Shown here one piece after another: positions 11,792 through 23,667 of a stretch of DNA of 64,000 nucleotides. The stretch is from Fonsecaea monophora (Eukaryota; Ascomycota; Eurotiomycetes; Chaetothyriales; Herpotrichiellaceae). Position 1 is the stretch's first letter. The number at the start of each line of letters is the position of its first letter. The position numbers and the translations under genes are program-made. Below the pieces are notes generated by a model that was not told the origin of the DNA, did no database searches, and was given only the letters and a program-made list of their open reading frames with translations. The stretch spans positions 620,001 through 684,000 of the forward strand of contig NW_019173933.1 in the NCBI RefSeq assembly GCF_001642475.1, written 5' to 3'.

Positions 11792-14673
11792 TCACGTCTC
11801 GTGAGACATGAACGCCACTTCATTCGTGTTCTCAAAGTTCATAAACCCCGACGGACTCATAAAGGTGTTGCTGTCAAAGTCCCATTCGCCACCGGGCCTG
11901 TAGACGATGGCTGTGTGTAAGTCACCTGCCTGCATGGGATTCACAAAGTATATGCGCTATAGAAGGAGGGAAGACGTACTCAAAGATCGTGTCCGGAAAG
12001 AGACATCTATCTGCCGAGAGGAACAGTTCGCCGCCCAACAGCGCGCTCAGATCTGGCTCTGAAAGATCCATTGAAGAGGAAGTCTGGCCATGGCTCGACG
12101 GATTTCCCATGGCTGTCACGGGCTGGGCTGGTGTCGGTGTCAGAGTCGAGATGCAGTGGTTAGATCCTGGCGATGTGATATTAGAAGGTCGCGGAACGGG
12201 TGGTTGTCTGTCGAATTTGGATTTGATCTTCCGCTTGGCCTCGGAGAAGATGTTGTAAGTCATGTCGGCCGCCCAGAAGGTTTTGCCCAGTTCCGCAAGC
12301 ACGGCCATACACATGTCCAGTTGGTAGATGCTGAATTTTTGCCGCAGCCCGTCGGAGAAAACCGAGCCATAGAGGTGGATTTGCATGACGGGGATAATCG
12401 CGGTGATTCTAGAGTTGGTAGCCCAAAAAGTCAGATGGTTCTGCTTCATACGCAGAATCTCTGACGTTGAAGAAGTAAAGGAACGACAGACATGTCCAAG
12501 ACTTACATGATTGATTGACAGCGATCGATGAGGCTTGCTTGCCCCAAAGTTACAAGGACTGTGCTGGCTGCAGAAGCAGAAGCATACACCTTTTCCATGA
12601 TGGTAGGCCGCCACAACTCGTACTGTTCAGGGCTGAGGTCTGACGGAGCCTTGTGTATGTACAGTCTGTACAGTGCAATGGAGATAAAGCTGGCAAGAAC
12701 AAATCAGCCTTTGCCCTCAACACTAACATACGAATGATGGGTTTAATGAGAGGACGCCTTACTGCTCAATGAGTTCGAGTTGCTGTTGGACCAGTCTCAA
12801 GGGCTGGTGTATGCCTTGACTGGTGCCGGAAGCAGACGGCATTTGGGCGCAATTCAGCAACATGTCTTGATCACGGGCAATGTCAGCCGTCGAGGACTTG
12901 GCTCTGTTAGGACCGTAGTGTGTCCGGTGGATGTTGTACAGTGCCACCGTCGTGTTCAGCATCTTGAGCCAACACAGGGCGAGCGAGGGCACTTCTTGGG
13001 GCATGAGAGATTCTCGCCCGGGGGTCGTGTCATTTCCGTACAACAGCATCACGTCCTCGAGGGTCGGCATGGGAACGTTGCAGTTCTCCATCATGATCCG
13101 CATCGGGCGCCCCATGCCGAACGAGATCCAAGTCTCGCGGCACAAGCATGACCACCATATCGATCTCCATAGGGCGTGTTGGGCGTTGGGTAAGGTAGCA
13201 GTCTTCAAGGATGGGCGTTGGGTATCTTGATGCAGGCCAATGGTATGGCAAAGGCTGATGGCAATGCCTATCCAATGGTAGGTGCCAGTGCGGTCCTCGG
13301 AGTCGATGAACCAGTAGCTGAGTAGAAGCGCCGCTTGAATGACCACGATCTTGTCAGTTTCGTAGTCGGAATCATACAATAACTATATCAAAGGCGCCAC
13401 GGAAGTTAGCGGACTGAATAGCTACTAAAGTAGTGACAGGGAAAGAAGTAGAGAGCTGTTGATATCGACAAACCTTTGCTCTCTGGTACAGATCTCTCTT
13501 CATGGCTTTCCGCGAAGCATATTTGGCTTCCTGAACTAGTTCAGGGCTTGCAAACTAGGTGCACAACAACTTCAGTCAGTGCCATTCGCCGTGAACGTGT
13601 TATAAGACGCAAATGAATTTCTTGCTCACATTGGCGGCGGCGAAGAACATGCTCCATAACAGGAGCAGGTTCACGCACGGTGCGTCACCTTCGTGGTGAT
13701 ATTGAGTGAGCACACGATTGGCATCCACAATCGGCAGCAGCGGATGGACGTAGTGGAAGTAGTGTTTCAACAAACTTTCGCACACCTTGGGACTAGGTAA
13801 TGAGAAGCAGCCCTTGACTCGTAAAAAGGTCAAGTCGTCTGAGGGAAGCGTGCGAGCGGCGGCGCGTGGCACCAGGTAGTGAGACTGGTGCCCAGAGTTG
13901 CAGACATCCATCACAAATGAAAGTAGATGCGGTTCGCCTGTGTCGCATTATCTTAGCAGGCGGGCAGGTCACCAGGAGGCTAATCATACCCAGATAAAGT
14001 GGCACGGCGGCTTGTTCTTGTTCAATGGGTCGATCATTCATCGCATCCATGTAAGCCGCGACATTGTCACCCTCGTCATCATCCTGAACTGCCGTTGACG
14101 AGGTGCAATTTTGTTGACTAGCAGCGTCTGATGGTTGATTATGATTTGTGGAGTGAGCAGCACCCGTACGTGTCGATGATGTGGGTGTCCGCTCGCTGTG
14201 AACTGCAGACGAGGCCTTTTGTAAAGAATCAACCATTTCGGTCCCTTGACTAATGCTGGCCTGGGGCGAGCCAGTCGTAACTGGAGTAGCCGATCTTCGA
14301 TCCGGTGTTTGCGGCAGTCTTTTTGGTCGTCTCCTTCAATGCATACATCTGCTTGTCAGTCTGGACCGAATTACGATTTCAACAAACTCATAGGACTGTC
14401 AACGGCTAGCGATACATGGGAGAGGACTCACCCTCGGACCTTGGGTGGAGGAACAATACATTTGCTCCCATCTTGACGACAATTCCAGCAAGGAGGGCCG
14501 TGTTGAACAATGTTACAGCGCACTTTGCGAGAATGGCAGGACGAACAGGCAATTCTGGCCCGTTTGCGCGGTGTTGAGTCGCTTCGACTCTCGGTCAGAG
14601 GCTGTGGTCTGATATTGTTGGCAACCTCAGCGAGGTCCAGCAGAGGACTGTGATTGACGGCGGTCATGGTCAT
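11792..14673 (-). CDS. Zn(II)2Cys6 regulator, CTF1-like
   Basis: Eight exons: 14432..14673, 13990..14333, 13630..13937, 13474..13554, 12763..13382, 12507..12689, 11980..12408 and 11792..11897 give 770 aa with every phase consistent. The zinc cluster is complete: Cys43, 46, 53, 62, 65, 72. A basic KVRGRRPKR linker follows the first splice. The fungal-specific regulatory domain (HYFHYVHPLLPIVDANRVL, then WIGIAISLCHTIGLHQ and ALWRSIWWSCLCRETWISFG) fits the cutinase-regulator CTF1 type. It stands head-to-head with the esterase gene at 15890 and is the natural candidate regulator of the 15-27 kb metabolic genes; that link is inference. Confidence 0.86.
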
Positions 14674-15889
14674 GCCGCGGGTGTGATTTATTCAAAAGTC
14701 GCTATGTCTCTGGTCTGCTATTGCATTCGAGGGAATGTCGTGTTGCGACCAAAAGTTCATGGGCACATCGAGAGATGAAAGTTGTCTTCGTATCGCGGTT
14801 TGCGGGGAGGCGAGACGCAAGTTCGCTCCAAGCTTGGCGTGGAGAGTGGCGGAGTCAAATCAATGGGCCATTCGAGCCTTTCTCATGGATGGGAGGAGAC
14901 AAAGAGGATCAGGGACTACCTCGTACAGAGCACTGCATTATTTCTAGACATGTTTACACTTGACAGGGTCGCCACATGTCTGGATGGATCCGGGGAGCTC
15001 TGCGTCCACCTCTGTTCTGGGCAGTTCCGGACACAAGACTCGTAAATAGAGGCTGGTTAGACCTGAGCTTGATTTCTATTCCCAATGTGATATGGCACTC
15101 CCCGTTGAATTAGAAATAGCTGGCTCGTTTGTCTGATATGGCCAGCCCTCGTGTGCCTGGACACCGAGGGACACGGACTAATAGGGTCCTGGTTTGCGAT
15201 TGAATTTTGAGGATCTATGTACAAGTATATCCTAGATGGCATGACCCGACGTTCAGAGATACGAGCTCAATCGCCTGACTTCTCAAGTAGGACCCTCGTG
15301 CTTCACGAGACTGTTGTCTGAAGCTCTCAGCCCTACAATTAACCAATTAACAAGTAATTCGCATTGCGGCTCCCGGCTAGATCGCCAGTCATGGGGTCAT
15401 CTGGGCCTTGTCGACGGATAAGTGTCGCCGAGCCGCCTCTGTACAACCGGAACAAGATTGCAAGGGGAATTAGCCGAAGCTCCACACAAGTTGTAGGAAG
15501 AGAGGTGGCGATGTGAGGTCCAAGGTCTGACTCGGGACTAATGGGAACCTCCACCTAAACTGACCCCATAATTCAACCGAGGTGATTTGTGTCGGTTCAA
15601 TAGATTGTGCTGTGGGTTGCTCCGAAAAGATTCGCCTTAGCACAAGACATCAAAGGGAAAAGGTTCGGTAGAATGATGGGGCCCCGGACTTTGTGCATCA
15701 CGTGGGGAAATGGGTGATGTGCATCGGGGCGTCTTTGGTAATGGGAGCAGAGTGCAAGGGTCACTGGGATACATGTAAAACCAATACGGAAAGACATTGC
15801 TGCCCTGTATAGACTTGAGGAGGCAACATTGACCGTCGAAAGAAGCTACACAGAGACAACGGCCGATCACTCGCAAGACAATTGAAACC
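14674..15889. promoter_or_regulatory. divergent promoter, regulator and esterase
   Basis: A 1.2-kb gap between the leftward regulator and rightward esterase. Overlapping short frames around 14720-15045 are mutually inconsistent and not gene-like. Several CGG and CCG half-sites occur, but no well-spaced Zn-cluster site stands out by eye. Confidence 0.5.
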
Positions 15890-17774
15890 ATGGCCGAACT
15901 TGACAAGATACTCGAGCGTTGCACGGATCCCAAAACCGGCACTCTCCATGGCGTGGCCTTTGCGGCCATTGATGCTCAAGGTAAGACGTGCTTTCTCTGG
16001 TCTATGAACGAGGGTGGCAAGCATGAGGACTGAGAGCAGAGAGGGACAAAGAGGGAGAGTGAGCAATGACTGACACTGTCAACCTTAGGCAACATCCTCT
16101 ACAAAAAGGCCGCCGGGAGTATGTGCGTCGACAAGGATCCGACCAAACCCCTGACCACCAATGCCTTGACGTGGATGGCCTCGATGACCAAGATGCCCAG
16201 TTCCGTCGCTGCGATGCAGCTCGTGGAACGCGGCCTGGTCGGGCTGGACGACGATGTCCGGAAATGGCTGAAGCCGTTGGAGGACGTCAAAGTGTTGACC
16301 GGCTTTGAGGGTGAGAATACTTCCTCCTACCTCCTCCATCCTACTTCTGCCATTGCCAGGTCCATGACTCTGCCAAGTCGGTGGAGCTAAACGAGTTCAC
16401 AAAAAGAAATGCTGACTCGCCGATTCCAGATGGACATCCCGTATATGAGGAGGTCCAAGGCAAAATCACTCTCCGGTAAGTCTTATAAACCAGGTACAAG
16501 TCTGCCGTTCTGGTCATCTTGCTCTTGCCGGAGCTGCAGCTGTCGAATCTTCGCTTCGCTGACCGAGATCACTGGACTCTGCTGGGCAGACAACTCCTAT
16601 CTCACACCTCCGGTCTCGCATATGACTCGTTACAGCCTACGCTGGGTAAATGGAGCGACTACACACAGAGGAAAGAGACTTCTTTCACTGGGTCAATTGT
16701 AAGGATGCGATCCTCCCCTGCTCTAGCAAATCTGCGCTCTGATGCTAATGTCTGTTTGTTTGCAAAGGAGGGTTTGACACACCCGTTAGTATTCCAACCC
16801 GGCACGTCCTGGGTGTATGGCTGTGGCCTTGATTGGGCTGGACAAGTGGTACGTTCATCAGTGCCCCCACCCCCTTCACTACCACATCAGACGGACGAGG
16901 CGCAAAGGCAGCCCCAATTCTTGCCTGATGCATTCCTGACTGACAAAGCGGTTTACTTGTCTGCATTGTCCAGGTCGAAGCCGTAACCGGCCAGCGCTTC
17001 GACGAGTACATGCGCGAGAACATATGGTCCAAGCTGGGCGCGACATCGACGACCTTTCGGCCATGGGAGTTTCAGGAAGTGCTCTCCCTCCCACCCAAAC
17101 AGGAGATGGCCTACCGCGCCGACGGCCCGCACGGCAAAGGACCCCTCACGCCCGCGGTGTTCCCGCACGCGTACCCGCAGAAGGACGACTGCGGCGGCGT
17201 CGGTCTGTGGTCGACCGCGGACGACTACCTCAAGCTGCTGGGGGCGCTCGTCGCGGGCGGAGCGCCCATCTTCTCGCACCCCGAGACGGTGGACGAGATG
17301 TTCCGGCCGCAGATCGGCGAGGCCAGCCGCGCCGCCATGAACGGCTACATCAACGGCTCGTTTCGCGATCTGTTCCAGATCCTCTGGCCCGAGGGCATGG
17401 AGGGCGATCACTGTCTCGCGGGGACGGTGCAGACTGAGGACTTACTGGGGAGGAGGAGGAAAGGGACCGTCTGTTGGTCGGGGATGGGGAATACGCATTG
17501 GGTAAGTTCCCAAGTCACACCTACACAGGTCTCATTCATGGTTCATTCTTTCGTTTCGTGTTCCCCTTGGGAAAAAATACCTGCGAAGAGGAAGTTCACG
17601 AATCACACGCTAACAAAACTCTTCTCTATTTGTTGCGTCTAGTGGGTCGACCGAGCCAGCGGCATTGCAGGCCTCATGTTCACGCAACTGCTGCTAACGG
17701 GCGACATCAGCGTCCGGGAGACGGAGATTGAGCTAGAAAAGGCGCTTTACAAGGCCGTCGAGGCAAAGTCTTAG
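15890..17774 (+). CDS. LovD/EstB-like serine esterase or acyltransferase
   Basis: Seven exons (15890..15980, 16089..16310, 16430..16475, 16590..16698, 16768..16848, 16974..17501, 17643..17774) give 402 aa. The protein has a class-C beta-lactamase fold. The nucleophile motif is Ser62-Met-Thr-Lys65; KITLRQLLSHTSGLAYD and WVYGCGLDWAGQ are the other landmarks, matching the fungal EstB/LovD group. Such enzymes hydrolyse esters or lactones or transfer acyl groups; none needs to act on antibiotics. No signal peptide is seen, so it is probably cytosolic. Next to a Baeyer-Villiger enzyme, a lactone-opening role is attractive (inference). The GC-rich exon 6 carries most of the C-terminal half. Confidence 0.88.
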
Positions 17775-18120
17775 ATGAGCGCAAACTTTCGTGATCTATA
17801 TTGGTCGGCAGGCTCGCTGGCCGTGACGAGTATGGAGGATAGTCACCCCTTTCGTCAATGCCAGCCAGCTTTGTCAAACACATCATCACATCAATACCTG
17901 GTAGCGGTATAAAAAAGGCATGACTTGACTTAACCTGTGTCTTTCATCCCGTCCAAATGACCCTCGATATTGCTGAACCACCAGTCCAAAAATTCCCAAT
18001 TTGTCGTACGAGTTGCATACCGAGCTAATCCGTTCCGTCTATCTTCTAGAGATTCTATCCCATAACGAATATCAATCTAGATGTCTAGTCTGATGTCACA
18101 GCAATACCTCATTTACACGT
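17775..18120. other. convergent intergenic, no gene seen
   Basis: A 346-bp gap between two convergent stop codons. It is AT-richer than the flanking exons and should hold both 3' ends. Confidence 0.6.
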
Positions 18121-20091
18121 CTAAAGCTTTGGCCGCGCACTCTCCCTGCCTGCCTGATCCCGCAACTCCCTGCGCAGAATCTTCCCCACAGCATTCTTCG
18201 GCAGTTCCTTGACAAACACCACGCCGCCGCGCAACTGCTTCGACGCGGACAGATTCTTGCTCACGTACGCTTTGACCTGGTCGGCGCTGATCTCTCCCGG
18301 ATCGGCGACGACGTATGAGCGAGGGAGGTCTGAGGTCGGATCACTCGGGTCGCGGATGCCGATCACGGCGGCCTCTTGAATGGAGGGGTGTGTGATGAGG
18401 AGAGCTTCGAGCTCGGCGGGGCTGACTTGTTGGCCTTTGTATTTGAGGATTTCCTGGGAGGGATCCAAGGTCAGCAGCACAACAAGGTGTCTCGGGGAGA
18501 AGGGTAAAGAGGGAGGAGAGAAATACCTTTTTCCTGTCTACAATGTAGAATAGGCCATCGCGCCAGACGGCAATGTCGCCGGTGCAGAACCAATCCTTGT
18601 AAAAGGCTGCCGCCGTGGCCTTGGGGTCGTTGTAGTATCCGTTTGTCACCATCGGACCACGGACGAGGAGCTCGCCTGGCTGTCCTGGCTCGACGTCCCG
18701 ATAGTCCTCGTCCACTAACCTACATTTACGAACACGTTAGGTTTTAGTCCATTTCCAAACGGTCACCCCTTGAGAGAGAGGGGGGCAGTCCTGGACCTAC
18801 TCACCTGATCTCAACACCAGGGACCAATGGGCTGATGCTCCCCGTCGCGTCCGATTTGCCAGGAGGCATGATCGTGACAGCTCCCGTCGTCTCGCTCAGA
18901 CCCCACGTCTGGCCAATAACCGTCTCACCGGCCCCTAACCTCGAACTGGCAGCTTTTTGCAGCTCGCCGTCCATCGGGGCAGCTCCCGTGACAGCGGAAA
19001 CAACGGAGCGAAAGTGATCCCGAACGTCGGGCGACTTGGAGATGCGGAGATAGATCGAGGGGACCGTATAGAAGAGGGTAATCTCGTGCTGCTTGACGAA
19101 CTGTAGCATCTTGTGCCATTCGTATTTGCGCATCCAGAATACCTGCCCCCCAGCGTAGAAGGGCGCGATGAGGTACGCGAACAGTCCGGCAATGTGGCTG
19201 ATCGGTAAGTGAGCCAGTGCCCGGTATGGCGGCATCTGGATGCCTTTCTGTGCCGCCTGTTGTGCAAACTCCCGTGACGGGAGAGAGGTCAGGTGTGTCT
19301 CGGACACAAGGTTCTGGTGGGAGAGCTTCACGCCTTGTCTTCTGAGTTAGTATAACGCGCGTAGTCATGAGCGATATTTTATTTTCTCCAGAACATACCT
19401 TTGGGGAACCCCGTGGTCCCTGACGACCAAAGGATGACGATCAGACTCTCTTTCAGCCTCGAGACATCCGTGATCGTCTCCCAATGCAAGCGATTCTCGG
19501 TCAGGATACTCCCGGATCCGTTCAGGGGAGACACAGTCCACTCCGGCGTCGACTCGAAGACGAGGATTCTATCCGAAGACAGACCAAATTCCTTTGCTGC
19601 CCTCATCACCACGTCCTTGAACTCCGAGCTGCACATGATCAAGCGACTGTTGCATATGTTGAGATACCGCACCAACTCTGCCGTCGTCGACGATGGTGTG
19701 GCCGCCGAGTACACTCCGCCGGCGGCAATGACGCCAAACAGCACCGCAGCGACCATGGGTTGCCCGAAGCTCAGCACGGTGACCACGTCCCGATCCGGTC
19801 CATTACTTCCGATGCCATAGCGATGGCGCAGAGCATAAGCCAGGCGCTGCGTCAAGTCGCTCAGGTCCCTCTTGTTGATCAGACTGGCGCCCGTGCCTGC
19901 CACGCAGTGCAGCGGCGTCTGATCCTCTGCCCTGCAGTCCGGTGACTCTGTTCTATCTTGTCAGCTCAGATTTCCGGCACGAGGTGATGTCCATGATCGC
20001 TTTCTGCGTTCTTACCAAAGAGGAGAGTCAGGAGGTCGAGACGCGGGAAGTCAGGGGATGGAAAATCAGTATTGCGATAGATTTTGGACAT
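18121..20091 (-). CDS. acyl-CoA synthetase (4CL-like) with peroxisomal signal
   Basis: Five exons (20016..20091, 19399..19947, 18805..19333, 18527..18719, 18121..18453) give 559 aa. The AMP-binding P-loop SSGTTGFPKG spans a splice near residue 208. GQTWGLSETTG, the FCTGDIAVWR motif and the C-terminal KNAVGKILRREL catalytic-lysine segment are all present. This is the 4-coumarate:CoA ligase/luciferase-like group, which activates a carboxylic acid through an acyl-AMP. The protein ends in Pro-Lys-Leu, a plausible PTS1, so it may work in peroxisomes. It is divergent from the monooxygenase at 21302. The acid substrate is unknown. Confidence 0.92.
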
Positions 20092-21301
20092 TTTCTTTTC
20101 GTCTTGGTGAGATCGAGGGATGCCGGTGGTGATGGGTCAAAACGATATCTTGCCAGAAGAGCTATGATTGTGTGATTGTGTGTCACGGCTTGACTGGGTA
20201 CACGACAAGATAATCGACTATACAATAGATGTCCCGATCATCATATCACGGGAGATAGCAGGGCGACAGCAACAACAAAGTTAGCAAACGGTCTGGATGG
20301 ATCTGGATCTGTCGTGTCCCGCCATCATCTGCCACTACTGGGAGTCTGTCGATATCATCGGCACTACCGTACGCATATTCGCAGTAGCGGCATAGTAGAA
20401 CTGGCTCTGTGGACAATGGCAAGGCTGCACTCCCATGGACCATTGCTCCCTCGGCCCATTTTTGGCAAGGCAAGGCAAGGCATGGCATGGCACTGTGCAT
20501 GTACTTCGACAAGGTATGGGGAGACAATCAAAAAAGACCGAAAACGGGTCCTTCTGGCATGGTTAATTTTCTCCCATAATCATTTCCTCGTATCACCTGA
20601 GAAGCCCCGAGCAAGCGTTTTTCCTTTTCTTCCTGTTTAACGTTTTCTGCATCTTTCGCGGCCGAGAGTCTGTCTGATAGACGTGGAGAAGGTGGAGACT
20701 CCCCTCCGTTCCAACCACTACAGAGTTGTACAAATCAACCGACGAATAGCACCTCGGCCAGTTTCGCACCAGCTGGCCAGCCGGTAGATTGCGGCTCCCT
20801 TTTTTTTTGCCTTTTTCCTCTCTTCGCCTCAGGTGAGGGAGCGAGGGCGGGAGCGAGAAAGTCAGAGAGGTGTGTAGGTAGAAAGTCTTTTGGGCCAGCA
20901 ATTTGTCTTGGTTTTTGTTCCTTATTCTTTGCCGTTATTTGTGGGGAAGAAAAAAAGCCCATGGCTATAAACGACATGCAACACACACACACACACATAA
21001 CCCGGCTGGGGTTCAATCCTGGAGTTGTGGCCTGAGTGTCTGAGCATTCGGCCAGAGAAATTGATTTGTAGTGTTGTTTGTTTTGTGAAGGTGACTGATT
21101 CATAAAGGGCATATAAAACAACTTATGCTCTGTATGACTTTGTATTTGTGATTGAAGTCTCTTATATCATACATCCTACCCATAACTGGGGCATCACTTT
21201 CCCTTCTCATCATCTTATCTCGCTTTGTCCTCTTTTTTTTCCCCCCAAAGTCCACCTTCTTATACCGGAAACAACATTGATAAAGGTTATCTGTATAAGC
21301 C
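20092..21301. promoter_or_regulatory. divergent promoter, CoA ligase and monooxygenase
   Basis: A 1.2-kb shared upstream region suggests coordinated expression of the two enzymes. It contains a CA dinucleotide run at 20981-20997 and a long pyrimidine stretch (about 21225-21246) just before the monooxygenase start, a common fungal core-promoter feature. No other gene is visible. Confidence 0.6.
20981..20997. repeat. CA dinucleotide microsatellite
   Basis: About eight uninterrupted AC units lie inside the divergent promoter between the CoA ligase and monooxygenase genes. Confidence 0.9.
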
Positions 21302-23314
21302 ATGGCAGTCAACGGCGTCCATCATGCGTCGCCGCTTCGCAATCCAGCCGATGTCACCGACCTGCCCAAGGAGACCATCGATGCCATCGAGTCCAAGTAT
21401 GAGCGGGAGCGCGACATCCGCATCCGCGCCGAGGGCCAGAGCCAGTACATCGACATTGCAAAGTCGGGCAAGTTCTCGCATTTTTTCCACGACATCTGGG
21501 ACGACGGGCACAGCGACGACGGCGAGCCTGTGCTCCAGGACGGCTCGTACTGCGAGTTCCTGGTCATTGGGGCCGGGTATGGCGCTTTAACATGCGTCGC
21601 GCGCCTCGAGGAAGCTGGCGTCCCTGCCGAACATATCCGGATGGTGGACGCCGCCGGCGGCTTCGGCGGCAGCTGGTACTATAATCGGTACCCCGGCCTG
21701 ATGTGCGACATTGAGAGTTATGTGTACATGCCCCTGCTGGAGGAGTCCGGGTATATGCCCAAGCACAAGTACTCGTACGGGCCGGAGCTAAGGCAGTACG
21801 CCAACCTCCTCGCGGACAAGTACGGCATGACCGAGAGAACAATGTTCCGCACGTCGGTCAACGAGATGCACTGGGACGACGAGGCCAACGAGTGGCGCGT
21901 GCGTATGACCTGGTCACGCAAGGGTCACGAAGACCGTAGCTTCACCGTCTCAGCCCACTTTGTCGTGCTGGGCGCCGGCACCACCAACTGGATCAAACTC
22001 CCCAAGATCAAGGGCCTCGAGACGTTCCAGGGCCACAGCTTCCATACTGCCCGCTGGGACTACGCCTACACCGGCGGCTCTGAGCTCGACCAGAACCTGT
22101 CGAACCTCGCAGACAAACGCGTGGGGATCGTGGGCACAGGGGCGACGGCGATCCAGGCCGTGCCCAAACTGGCGCAGTTTGCCAAAGAAGTAGTCGTCTT
22201 CCAACGTACGGCTTCGGCGGTGGACGCGCGGGGCCAGAAGGAGACGGATCCAGAGTGGTGGGATCGAGAAATCCGGTCCAAGAAGGGGTGGCAGAAAGCC
22301 CGCCGGCTGAACTTTGACAGCTTCATCGAGAACCTGGACCCGCCGCCGGAGAAGGACCACGTGGGCGACGCCTGGACCAAGTTCCCGGCGTACAGCGCGC
22401 TGATGGGCACTCCTCGCGCCATCACGCCGGAAATGGTACCCGCGTATGTCAAGTGGCTGCACCAGCTGGACATTCCGCGACAGGAACGGATCCGTCGGCG
22501 CACGGAGGAGATTGTCAAGGATCCCGCCACGGCCGAGAGCCTCAAGGCGTGGTACCCGGGATGGTGCAAGCGGCCGTGCTTCCACGACGAGTACCTCCAG
22601 ACCTTCAACCTGCCGCACGTCAAGCTGGTCGACACCAAGGGTCGCGGGGTCGACTACATCACCGACGACGCCGTGGTGGCCAACGGCGAGAAGTACCCGC
22701 TGGACCTGTTGATCTTCAGCACGGGCTATCTCACGCCCTTGATCGGGTCGCCCGACTACCGCATCCACGCGACCATCTCGGGTCGCAACGGCCAGCCCAT
22801 GGCGGACAAGTGGACGAAAGGCGTGTCGACCCTGCACGGCATCACGACGCGCGGGTTCCCCAATCTCTTCATCCAGGGCCCCTCCCAGGCCGGGCTGACG
22901 GCCAACATTGTCTGGATCCTCGAGGAGTTGTCCTCGCACTTTGCCCACATTGTTAGCGCGCTGGGCGAAAAGGCCGCTGCCACGGCCGCCTCTAACACAA
23001 ACGGCCAAGCAAAACAGAAGCCAACCAGACATGTATACCCCTTCACCTTTGAGCCCACGGCCGAGGCCGAGGCGGAATGGACCGACCGCGTCGTCAACCG
23101 CACGGGCGCCATCGCCGGCATGGGCGGCTGCACGCCCAGCTACTTCAACGCCGAGGGCGACATTGACCGCCTCGTCGGGCAAGGCGGCGAGACTGCACGG
23201 AAGGTCGCGGTGAACTCGCACTGGGGCGGTGGGTGGCAGGAGTATCTCGACATTCTGGACCGGTGGAGGAAGGCTGGGGACTTTGAAGGGTTGGACATTC
23301 GGATGGAAGCCTGA
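21302..23314 (+). CDS. Baeyer-Villiger monooxygenase (type I, FAD)
   Basis: Single-exon gene, 670 aa. The FAD-binding Rossmann motif is G90-A-G-Y-G; the second, NADPH-binding motif is GIVGTGATAIQ. Between them lies the type I Baeyer-Villiger fingerprint F-x-G-x3-H-x3-W (residues 242-252, FQGHSFHTARW). GSWYYNRYPG is the conserved loop after the first FAD segment. These enzymes insert oxygen next to a ketone, giving an ester or lactone. The roughly 80-residue N-terminal extension before the FAD motif is usual for the larger fungal/steroid-type group. Coding sequence is markedly GC-rich. Flanking genes could process the lactone product. Confidence 0.95.
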   Translation: MAVNGVHHASPLRNPADVTDLPKETIDAIESKYERERDIRIRAEGQSQYIDIAKSGKFSHFFHDIWDDGHSDDGEPVLQDGSYCEFLVIGAGYGALTCVARLEEAGVPAEHIRMVDAAGGFGGSWYYNRYPGLMCDIESYVYMPLLEESGYMPKHKYSYGPELRQYANLLADKYGMTERTMFRTSVNEMHWDDEANEWRVRMTWSRKGHEDRSFTVSAHFVVLGAGTTNWIKLPKIKGLETFQGHSFHTARWDYAYTGGSELDQNLSNLADKRVGIVGTGATAIQAVPKLAQFAKEVVVFQRTASAVDARGQKETDPEWWDREIRSKKGWQKARRLNFDSFIENLDPPPEKDHVGDAWTKFPAYSALMGTPRAITPEMVPAYVKWLHQLDIPRQERIRRRTEEIVKDPATAESLKAWYPGWCKRPCFHDEYLQTFNLPHVKLVDTKGRGVDYITDDAVVANGEKYPLDLLIFSTGYLTPLIGSPDYRIHATISGRNGQPMADKWTKGVSTLHGITTRGFPNLFIQGPSQAGLTANIVWILEELSSHFAHIVSALGEKAAATAASNTNGQAKQKPTRHVYPFTFEPTAEAEAEWTDRVVNRTGAIAGMGGCTPSYFNAEGDIDRLVGQGGETARKVAVNSHWGGGWQEYLDILDRWRKAGDFEGLDIRMEA

Positions 23315-23667
23315 GGAATGGGTTAGAAGAAGATTTGGAATAGATTGATATGGCGACGATTAAATAAGATCTTGATATTCAAATGAAGGAAGATGTAAAT
23401 ACTTGTGCGTTGTTGCCAGAAAACTGAGTCCCTTGCCTCTTGCGCGAAGCAGACGGAGAATCTCAACAATCATGGAATTACAGTCGAGTCTCGTGGAGAA
23501 CCGCCGCACATCTACAACGCCTTAAATATAGATGGGGAGGTCCGGGTCTGCTCGGTTATTTAGAGTGTGAAAGTACTGGATCTCGTCCTGGTAAGATGAG
23601 ATATCTATATCTATCAACACATGAAAACCTGTGTGCAGTGTTTCTGTGCTCCATGAACGGCGACGGC
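23315..23667. other. convergent intergenic, no gene seen
   Basis: A 353-bp gap between the monooxygenase and reductase stop codons; no coding content apart from shadow frames of the reductase. Confidence 0.6.

Noticed and set aside
21950..23221. 423-codon leftward frame
   Set aside because: Antisense of the GC-rich monooxygenase exon; Arg/Val/Gly/Leu-biased composition typical of a shadow frame.
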